The position numbers and the translations under genes are program-made. DNA of 64,000 nt from Anaerolineales bacterium (GTDB taxonomy: Bacteria; Chloroflexota; Anaerolineae; Anaerolineales; UBA4823), in the NCBI GenBank assembly GCA_020061105.1, contig JAGUYW010000027.1, positions 32,194 to 96,193 of the forward strand, in the 5' to 3' direction. Shown here in pieces: positions 56,754-64,000 of this stretch; the first letter of the stretch is position 1, and each line of letters begins with the position of its first letter. The notes beneath the pieces are model-generated. The model saw nothing but the letters and a program-made list of their open reading frames with translations, was not told the origin of the DNA and made no database searches.

Positions 56754-59700
56754 ATGAGCCAAAGCAAGCGCCTGTACACAAACCGCACTTACCTGGATGC
56801 CTTAGAGGAAACTGTATTGATCTTCGATGGGGCAATGGGCACCAGCCTGCAAACGTTAAATCTGACCCCCCAACATTTTGGCGGGATGGAAACCAATGGC
56901 TGTAACGATTACCTGGTGATCAGCTACCCCGAGGTCGTCGAACAGGTGCACCGCTCTTTTCTGGAAGTGGGCGTTGATGTGCTGGAAACGGATACCTTCC
57001 GCTCGAACCGCATTACTCTGTCTGAATATGGCTTGCAAGATCGGGTTATTGAGATCAACCGCGCTGCCGCTGCCCTGGCTCGCCGCCTGGCTGACGAATA
57101 TGCCACGCCTGAGCAGCCGCGCTTTGTCGCCGGGTCGATTGGCCCTTCCGGAAAGCTGCCTTCGGCTGATGATCCTGAACTTTCGGATATTTCTTTCGAC
57201 GAACTGGTAGATGTCTTTAAGGAGCAAGCGCTTGGATTAATCCAGGGGGGAGTAGATTTGCTGTTGATCGAGACTTCGCAAGATATCCTGGAAGTGCGGG
57301 CTGCCATCCTGGGCATTCACCGGGCCTTTGAGCACAGCGGTGTCTACCTGCCCATCCAGGCGCAGGTTACCCTGGACACCACCGGGCGGATGCTGTTGGG
57401 CGCCGATATTGCTGCCGCGATGACGATCCTGGAAGGACTGGGGATCGATGTCATCGGTCTGAACTGTTCCACTGGCCCCGAGCACATGCGTGAGCCGATC
57501 CGCTTCCTAGGCGAGCAGGCTATCCTGCCGGTTTCCTGCATTCCCAACGCAGGCTTGCCGCTGAACGTCGACGGTGAGGCGGTTTACCCGCTGGAACCAC
57601 AGCCATTCGCCGAGGCCATGTTCGAGTTTGTCGATAAAATGAATATCAGCGTAGTCGGGGGATGTTGCGGCACCACGCCGGCCCATCTGAAAGCCCTGGT
57701 TGAGAAATTGGGCGGCGCGCCGGCCACTCGCCGCAAACGCCCGCCGCGCCCGCAGTACATCACACCGCGCCTGGCCTCCGCCATTCAGGCTACCTCCATG
57801 CAGCAAACCCCACCGCCTTTGCTGATTGGCGAGCGCTGCAACGCCCAGGGCAGCCGTAAATTCAAACGCTTGCTCCTGACTGGGGATTTCGATACGATTC
57901 TGGAACTGGCTCGCGAACAGGTACAGGGCGGCGCTCATGCGATCGATATTTCGGTAGCAGTCACCGAAAACCCGGACGAGAGCGACCTGATGGCCAAAGT
58001 GGTGAAAAAGCTTGCTTCGGGCGTAGAGGCCCCTTTGGTGATCGACACGACAGAGGCCGATGTCATGGAAGCCGCTTTGAAGATTGCTCCAGGGCGCTGC
58101 TTGTTAAACTCTACCCATTTGGAAAGCGGCCCCGAGAAGGCAGCCCGGGTATTTGCCCTGGCGAAAACCCACCATGCTGCTGTGCTGGTACTGACGATCG
58201 ATGAAAAAGGTATGGCCAAGACTGCACAGCACAAGCTGGAAGTTGCCCGGCGCATCCATGATATGGCGGTCGATCAGTTTGGCCTCGCTCCGCAAGCATT
58301 GGTGTTCGACACGCTAACTTTCACCCTGGCGACCGGCGATCCGGAATTTTCAGCTTCAGCCATCGAAACCATCGAGGGCATCCGCCTGGTCAAGCGAGAA
58401 TTGCCTGGTGTGCTGACCTCTCTGGGGGTGAGCAATGTTTCCTTTGGGCTAAGCCCGGCAGCCCGTCCGGTTCTGAACAGTGTCATGCTCTATCATGCTG
58501 TCCAGGCTGGCTTAGATATGGCGATTGTTAACCCGGCGCATATCACCCCCTATGCTGAAATTCCCGCCGATCAGCGCCAACTATCTGAAGAATTGATCTT
58601 CAATCGCCGCCCCGATGCTTTGCAGCGCTTTATCGAGTATTTCGAATCGGCTGACCTGAGCGCCGGACAAAGCGACACAACTGCCGATCCTACGGCGGAC
58701 ATGACGCCCGAACAGCGCCTGCATTGGCGCATCCTCCACCGCCACAAAGATGGCGTAGAAGCCGATATCGACGAGATACTCGCCCGCCCCAGGCAACACT
58801 CCCGCCACCAGGCGGCGGTCGAAGTCTTGAACACGGTTCTCTTGCCAGCCATGAAAGAAGTGGGCGATCGTTTCGGGGCTGGTGAATTAATTTTACCGTT
58901 TGTGTTGCAATCGGCTGAAGTCATGAAGAAGGCTGTGTCGCATGTCGAGCAGTTTCTGGAACGCAAAGAGGGCGCCAGCAAAGGCGTTGTGGTGCTGGCA
59001 ACGGTGTATGGCGATGTGCACGATATTGGTAAGAATCTGGTCAAGACGATCTTATCCAATAACGGTTATACGGTCTTTGATTTAGGGAAACAAGTTCCCG
59101 CCGAGACGATCATCGCCAAGGCCATCGAGGTCAATGCTGATGCGATCGGCCTGAGCGCGTTGCTGGTAAACACCAGCAAGCAGATGCCGTTGATAGTCAA
59201 TGAACTGCAGCGCCGTGGTTTGAAATATCCGGTTTTGGTGGGCGGGGCGGCGATTAACCGCCGCTTTGGCTGGCGGATTTTGTTCACCGAAAATGGCAGT
59301 TTGTATGAGCCGGGGGTATTCTACTGCAAAGACGCTTTTGAAGGCTTATCCACCATAGATGCCTTGACCCAGCCAGAGCAGCGCAAGCCCTTACTGGATC
59401 GCCTGCGTCAGGACGCACAGCGCGAGTTAGCGCGCTCTGCCAGTTCCAAGACACCCAGCGCCAGCCTGCAGCGCTCCAGCTTGCCACCCGCCGCAGCGAT
59501 TCCCGTTGCGCCGGGTTGGGGGGCTCGCACGGTGCGCCAGATGCCCCTGGAACTGGTTTTCCAGCACCTCTTCAAAAACGAATTGTTTCGCCTGTCGTGG
59601 GGCGCTAAGAACACCCATGGCGAAGAGTGGCAGCGCTTACAGGCCGATTTCGAAGAACGCTTACAGCGCATGCAGCGCCAGGCGCTGCGCGAGAACTGGC

Positions 59701-60293
59701 TCAAGCCGCAAGGAGTGTATGGTTACTGGCCGGCCCAGGCGGATGGCAACGATCTGGTGGTGTTCGATCCGGCCAGCCTGGGCAGCCGCCAGCCGCTCGA
59801 ACTGGCACGCTTTCGCTTCCCTCGCCAGCCCGGCGGCGAGAATCTATGCCTGGCCGATTACTTCGCGCCGCTCGCATCGCCCGGGATGGATGTGGTTGCT
59901 TTGCAGGTGGTCACGGTTGGACAGCAGGCGACAGAGCGCTTTGATCGCTTACAGGCCAGCGGCGATTATACCGAAGCGTATTTCTTGCATGGCCTTTCGG
60001 TGCAAACCGCCGAAGCGACTGCCGAATATCTGCACCGCCATATTCGCCGTGAACTCGGGCTGGCGGAAGGGCAGGGGAAACGCTATTCGTGGGGTTACCC
60101 GGCCGTTCCGGAATTGGCAGACCATGCGCTGGTATTCAATCTTTTGCCTGCGCAAAGTGAACTCGGTATGGGCTTGACCAGCGCCTACCAGTTGCTGCCT
60201 GAGCAGTCCACCGCGGCGATTGTGGTGCACCATCCGGCGGCTAAATACTTTAGCGTCGGCGAGAGCCGGGTCGATCAATTGTTGAAAGATTAA
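56754..60293 (+). CDS. metH: Cobalamin-dependent methionine synthase
   Basis: Hcy-binding (FDGAMGTSLQ, LNCSTGPEHM, GGCCGTTPAH), pterin-binding (GERCNAQGSRKFKRLL), B12-binding (GDVHDIGKNLV), activation-domain-like C-terminus. GAGGAG SD at 56744. Confidence 0.93.
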   Translation: MSQSKRLYTNRTYLDALEETVLIFDGAMGTSLQTLNLTPQHFGGMETNGCNDYLVISYPEVVEQVHRSFLEVGVDVLETDTFRSNRITLSEYGLQDRVIEINRAAAALARRLADEYATPEQPRFVAGSIGPSGKLPSADDPELSDISFDELVDVFKEQALGLIQGGVDLLLIETSQDILEVRAAILGIHRAFEHSGVYLPIQAQVTLDTTGRMLLGADIAAAMTILEGLGIDVIGLNCSTGPEHMREPIRFLGEQAILPVSCIPNAGLPLNVDGEAVYPLEPQPFAEAMFEFVDKMNISVVGGCCGTTPAHLKALVEKLGGAPATRRKRPPRPQYITPRLASAIQATSMQQTPPPLLIGERCNAQGSRKFKRLLLTGDFDTILELAREQVQGGAHAIDISVAVTENPDESDLMAKVVKKLASGVEAPLVIDTTEADVMEAALKIAPGRCLLNSTHLESGPEKAARVFALAKTHHAAVLVLTIDEKGMAKTAQHKLEVARRIHDMAVDQFGLAPQALVFDTLTFTLATGDPEFSASAIETIEGIRLVKRELPGVLTSLGVSNVSFGLSPAARPVLNSVMLYHAVQAGLDMAIVNPAHITPYAEIPADQRQLSEELIFNRRPDALQRFIEYFESADLSAGQSDTTADPTADMTPEQRLHWRILHRHKDGVEADIDEILARPRQHSRHQAAVEVLNTVLLPAMKEVGDRFGAGELILPFVLQSAEVMKKAVSHVEQFLERKEGASKGVVVLATVYGDVHDIGKNLVKTILSNNGYTVFDLGKQVPAETIIAKAIEVNADAIGLSALLVNTSKQMPLIVNELQRRGLKYPVLVGGAAINRRFGWRILFTENGSLYEPGVFYCKDAFEGLSTIDALTQPEQRKPLLDRLRQDAQRELARSASSKTPSASLQRSSLPPAAAIPVAPGWGARTVRQMPLELVFQHLFKNELFRLSWGAKNTHGEEWQRLQADFEERLQRMQRQALRENWLKPQGVYGYWPAQADGNDLVVFDPASLGSRQPLELARFRFPRQPGGENLCLADYFAPLASPGMDVVALQVVTVGQQATERFDRLQASGDYTEAYFLHGLSVQTAEATAEYLHRHIRRELGLAEGQGKRYSWGYPAVPELADHALVFNLLPAQSELGMGLTSAYQLLPEQSTAAIVVHHPAAKYFSVGESRVDQLLKD

Positions 60294-60303
60294 GGTGGGT
60301 TGT

Positions 60304-61287
60304 TTATTCAGGCGCCTGGATACCCTGTTCGATCAGTAAACTTCTGAACTTCTCAGCGCTGACCCCGGCCATATCGCAGGCTTTCTCGATGTTCAGCAAA
60401 TGGCGGCGGTACAGGTCAATCGCCATTTCACGCCGGATGTCCGCTGAGCTTGGGGCTGGCATGGTTGGCAGGGCGTCTTGTGAACCGAACTCGATCAACC
60501 CGCGCAGGCGGGGCAGCGCCTGGCGCGCGGCAAGCTGCACCATACCGGTGCGAATTTCGTGACCAAAAACGATCAACAGGAAAGTTTCTGGGTTAACCAG
60601 GGCGGAATACACGCTGTGGCGCTCGCCTTCGAAATAGTTCAACCGGAATGAGGCGGCTTCGCCGATGGCGGATGCCATGCCCGTTGAACTGACTATGTTA
60701 TTGGCAGCCGTTTTCGCCAGCGTCGGGATATCCAGTTCTTCAGTAAAACCTTTGATAGCCAGCAGCCTGCCTGCCAGATCGACCAACAGCACACAACTGG
60801 CGTTCGATTCGGCTCGCAATCCGGCCAACAGCAGGCCGATTTCGTCCATCTCGCTATCCGAATATGATTGAGTCGCAGTGTCCATTTCGACATTCGGAAG
60901 CGCGGTATTGTCAAGGTTTGTGCGGGTTGTTTCACGCCATACAATGGTCAACAATTCGCCCGGGTGATAGGGCTTGGTAATAAAATCACTCGCCCCACGC
61001 CGCAAGGCCTGGATGACGATCTCGGTTGCCGGATAGGCGGTGATGATCACCACTGGCGTGCCCAGGTATTGCTTTTGGATCTCATCCAGTAAATCAAGCC
61101 CATCCATGCCCGGCATTGCCAGGTCAGCCAGCACCAGGTCGAAATTTTCTTCGGCCATCTTGTCCAACGCTTGAAGGGCGCTGTTTACGGTTGTCACATG
61201 ATAGTTATGCAAGCCTAGCATCAGGCTTAGCGCATCGCAGGTGGTTTGGTCGTCATCGACAACCAATAAGCGCGCCTTTTCTGTCAT
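60304..61287 (-). CDS. Response regulator: receiver + Roadblock/LC7-like domain + helical C-terminus
   Basis: LLVVDDDQTTCDALSLML...FDLVLADLAMPGMDGLDLLDEIQ...VVIITAY...GASDFITKPYHPGELL; Roadblock-like SNASCVLLVDLAGRLLAIKGF...LAKTAANNIVSS; C-terminal YRRHLLNIEKACDMAGVSAEKFRSLLIEQGI. Confidence 0.88.
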   Translation of the reverse strand: MTEKARLLVVDDDQTTCDALSLMLGLHNYHVTTVNSALQALDKMAEENFDLVLADLAMPGMDGLDLLDEIQKQYLGTPVVIITAYPATEIVIQALRRGASDFITKPYHPGELLTIVWRETTRTNLDNTALPNVEMDTATQSYSDSEMDEIGLLLAGLRAESNASCVLLVDLAGRLLAIKGFTEELDIPTLAKTAANNIVSSTGMASAIGEAASFRLNYFEGERHSVYSALVNPETFLLIVFGHEIRTGMVQLAARQALPRLRGLIEFGSQDALPTMPAPSSADIRREMAIDLYRRHLLNIEKACDMAGVSAEKFRSLLIEQGIQAPE

Positions 61288-61386
61288 TTATGACCCTCCG
61301 GCAACGAACAAATTTCATTTGATAATTTGTCTAATTATACAGCCCAGTGAGGTATACTCAAGGGGAATTTTTGTACTGGAGCAGGC

Positions 61387-63012
61387 ATGTCGGTTATTTT
61401 TGCGCAAGAGATGCTGGTTTTGTTTGCTATCCTGGCGATTGGCTCCTGGTTGGGGCAGCGCTCGATCGCAGGCCTTTCTTTGGGCTCTGCCGGGGTGTTG
61501 TTTACAGCTTTGGTATTCGGGCATTTTGGCGTCACGGTGCCTAAAGCGGTGATGGAATTGGGGCTGCTGCTGTTTGTGTATGCCGTTGGTTTGCAGGCAG
61601 GGCCGCGTTTTTTCCGCACCTTTCGTCGCCATGCGATCCAGTTCGCGGTAATTGCCGGGGGTATGGCTGGGGTGGGGGCGCTTTCCGCCATTGCGGTCGG
61701 TTTATGGTTGAAGTTACCCTTTGAATTGACCGCCGGGCTCTATACCGGGGCGCTCACCTGCACACCGGCGCTGGCTGCAGCCATCGATGTCGTCGAGCGC
61801 CTGGCGCCGGGGGGGAGCGCTGCTGTTTCGGTAGGCTATGGGATTGCCTATCCGTTCAGCATGGTCGGCGTGGTGCTGCTAATCCAGACTTTGCCGCGTT
61901 TATTGCGCAAGGACTTGAAGGCGGAGGAACAGCGCTGGTTGCAGGAACGGCAGAGCGAAGCGCCCGACTTGCAGGCCCGCCAGTTTCTGATCAGCAATGC
62001 CAATTGCCATAATAAAACAGTTAGCGCTATCAACCCCCACCGCATGACCCTTGCGAATATCTCGCGCATCAAGCGCGGCGAGCAGGTATTTGCCGCCAAG
62101 CCGGATTTCATTCTGCAATTGGGCGATATTGTTATGGTGGTTGGCTCGCCGAATGAATTGGAAAAGCTGGCACTCATCCTGGGCAAAGAAACCCACGAAC
62201 GCATGGATGTCAACGCTGATGTGCTGAGCGTGGATGTCGAAGTGACCGAAGAGTCGCTGACCGGCAAAACCCTGGCTCAGATGCGCATGTGGGAGCGTTA
62301 CACGGTGGTGATTACTCGCATTCGTCGCCAGGGACTTGAAATTGTCCCAACCGGCAACGTCACGCTGGAGATGGGCGACTATATCCGCGTGGTCGGCGAT
62401 AAAACGGCTGTGCAGGCATTTGTGGAACTGGTGCACGGCCAGCCTCACAAGGCGGAAGAAACCCAGATGCTGCCTTTTTTGGTTGGTTTACTGCTTGGCA
62501 TTGCCTTGGGGGCGATTCCACTCAACTTGCCCAACGGCTTGCAGATTAAGCTGGGCAGCGCGGGAGGAGCCTTCCTGGTCAGCCTGTTGGTCGGCCACTT
62601 TGGACGCATCGGGCCGTTGCGCCTGTACGCTCCGGCGGCAGCCAAGAATCTCTCGCGTGAGTTGGGGCTGATGCTCTTCCTGGCAGGCGCCGGAGTCAAT
62701 GCTGGGGCGCACTTTGTCGCAGTGTTGCAGGAACAAGGTCCGCGCCTGCTTTTTGGAGGCGCAATTATCACAATTCTTTCGGCTGCAGCTGGATTGGTGA
62801 TCATGGTTTACTTCTACCGCATGAACTTGCTGGCTTGCATGGGGGCGTTATCTGCCGGAATGACCAACCCGCCTGGCCTGGGGGCTGCTAATGCTCAGAC
62901 CACAACCGACTTGCCCACACTTTCGTATGCCAGTGTTTATCCGGTGGCTTTGATCTTTAAGATCATTGTGGCGCAGTTTCTGGTGGAAATTTTGCGGCGT
63001 GTACTGATATAG
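61387..63012 (+). CDS. AspT/YidE-YbjL-type transporter with TrkA-C domains
   Basis: Two hydrophobic halves (LLFVYAVGLQAGPRFFRTFRR and LMLFLAGAGVNAGAHFVAVL) around paired TrkA-C regions (GEQVFAAKPDFILQLGDIVMVVGSPNELEKLA). Confidence 0.9.
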   Translation: MSVIFAQEMLVLFAILAIGSWLGQRSIAGLSLGSAGVLFTALVFGHFGVTVPKAVMELGLLLFVYAVGLQAGPRFFRTFRRHAIQFAVIAGGMAGVGALSAIAVGLWLKLPFELTAGLYTGALTCTPALAAAIDVVERLAPGGSAAVSVGYGIAYPFSMVGVVLLIQTLPRLLRKDLKAEEQRWLQERQSEAPDLQARQFLISNANCHNKTVSAINPHRMTLANISRIKRGEQVFAAKPDFILQLGDIVMVVGSPNELEKLALILGKETHERMDVNADVLSVDVEVTEESLTGKTLAQMRMWERYTVVITRIRRQGLEIVPTGNVTLEMGDYIRVVGDKTAVQAFVELVHGQPHKAEETQMLPFLVGLLLGIALGAIPLNLPNGLQIKLGSAGGAFLVSLLVGHFGRIGPLRLYAPAAAKNLSRELGLMLFLAGAGVNAGAHFVAVLQEQGPRLLFGGAIITILSAAAGLVIMVYFYRMNLLACMGALSAGMTNPPGLGAANAQTTTDLPTLSYASVYPVALIFKIIVAQFLVEILRRVLI

Positions 63013-63037
63013 CGCGCCGCCCACTGGGAGGGTACCC

Positions 63038-63622
63038 TTGGATACCAAAGCAGATAACCCAATCCATTTATTGCCAGACCAGGTCTCTGAAGCGGTGGTG
63101 CGCGCCTATTTCGAGCTCTGCCATCTGAAACAGTTGTTCCGCCAGGGGTGGCTGCGCCGGGGCTTGCCGCGTGAGCGCTGCGAAAGCGTGGCCGAGCATA
63201 GTTTTGGAGTGGCGCTGCTGGCCTTGTGGCTCTCCAGCCATTTCCCCGAACTGGACCTCCTCAGGTTGGTCAGCATGGCCCTGGTGCACGATTTTGGCGA
63301 AGTTTACGCAGGCGATATCGTCCCGGGAGATGAAGTGACGGCGCAAGAGAAATACCGCCGCGAGTATGATTCGGTGCAACGTGTATTTGGCGCCCTGCCG
63401 GATGGGGAGCGTTACATTGACCTGTGGCTAGAGTTTGAAGAAGGTCTTTCGAAGGAGGCGCTTTTCTTGCGCCAGCTTGACCGCCTGGAAATGGGCCTGC
63501 AAGCCAGCGTCTACCAACGCCAGGGGTTTCCCGGAATGGGTGAATTTCAGGCTTCTGCTTTTCAGGCTTTGCAAGAGCCGAGGCTGGTGGAATTGTTGCA
63601 AGCTGCAACCGGAGATTCGTAA
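63038..63622 (+). CDS. HD-domain hydrolase (YfbR/HDDC2-like nucleotidase family)
   Basis: RCESVAEHSFGVALLALWLS, MALVHDFGEVYAGDIVP; TTG start likely. Confidence 0.88.
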   Translation: MDTKADNPIHLLPDQVSEAVVRAYFELCHLKQLFRQGWLRRGLPRERCESVAEHSFGVALLALWLSSHFPELDLLRLVSMALVHDFGEVYAGDIVPGDEVTAQEKYRREYDSVQRVFGALPDGERYIDLWLEFEEGLSKEALFLRQLDRLEMGLQASVYQRQGFPGMGEFQASAFQALQEPRLVELLQAATGDS

Positions 63623-63714
63623 ATTCTCTAAGGACAAACCGCAAGCGAAGGATCTTCAGAGCGAACCACAACCCTCGCATGCCAGTTGATTGTATTAAAT
63701 TTAAAAAATCTGCT

Positions 63715-64000
63715 ATGAAAAATCGCTGGATCGGAATACTATTGGGAATCATTTTCTCGTTTGCGTGCGCCATGCTGCCGTTGCAGGCCATCGAAGTGCA
63801 GCCTGGAGAAACGTTGCCCTCCGAAAACGCCACCCTGCCAGCGATATTCACTGCCACATCCCCGGAGACGTCCTCCGCGCGACCTACGCAGGCGCTGCTC
63901 CCGCCAGCGCAGCCATCAGGCGCCTTGATCGATCCACAAGACCTGGAATACCTGGGCGCTTTTCGCCTGCCTGAAGGGCGTGAACGCCCTTATACTTTCG
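63715..64000 (+). CDS. N-terminus of a secreted protein/lipoprotein running off the right edge
   Basis: ATG at 63715: MKNRWIGILLGIIFSFACAMLPLQAIEVQPGETLP...IDPQDLEYLGAFRLPEGRERPYTF, open to window end; absent from the ORF track because no stop is reached. Confidence 0.75.
   Translation, partial: MKNRWIGILLGIIFSFACAMLPLQAIEVQPGETLPSENATLPAIFTATSPETSSARPTQALLPPAQPSGALIDPQDLEYLGAFRLPEGRERPYTF

Overview
The window is a dense bacterial chromosomal segment of about 50 genes. The gene families (FHA and Ser/Thr kinases, multi-GAF PP2C phosphatase, lipoproteins, DUF5671) and moderate GC suggest Chloroflexota/Anaerolineae, but that assignment is inference. I saw no rRNA, tRNA, CRISPR array, intact mobile element or phage module. 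Housekeeping and metabolic genes include two Hsp20s, a DnaJ/CbpA co-chaperone, a PhoU-like/PiT phosphate pair, FtcD, Dcd, ClpB, LipB, RlmD/TrmA-type methyltransferase, DnaN, GatB, Glu dehydrogenase, dnaX-ybaB-recR and MetH. Several signalling loci stand out. (i) PP2C phosphatase -> kinase fused to a Cys-less FGE-like domain -> zinc-ribbon kinase with an HMD catalytic loop, facing a zinc-ribbon DUF697-like protein whose P-loop Lys is Arg (28-34 kb). (ii) A STAS / RsbW-like / multi-GAF-PP2C partner-switch operon with an intercistronic hairpin (46-51 kb). (iii) A receiver-Roadblock-helical C-terminus regulator (60-61 kb). Other observations: a decayed sulfatase fragment fused in frame behind a membrane protein and broken by an ochre codon, next to a kelch lipoprotein (14.2-15.8 kb); a nested hairpin in the metH leader; a Pho-box-like repeat upstream of the phosphate operon; a palindrome near the hsp20 promoter; and several near-perfect terminators. 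All homology calls come from reading motifs in the translations. No database search was run.
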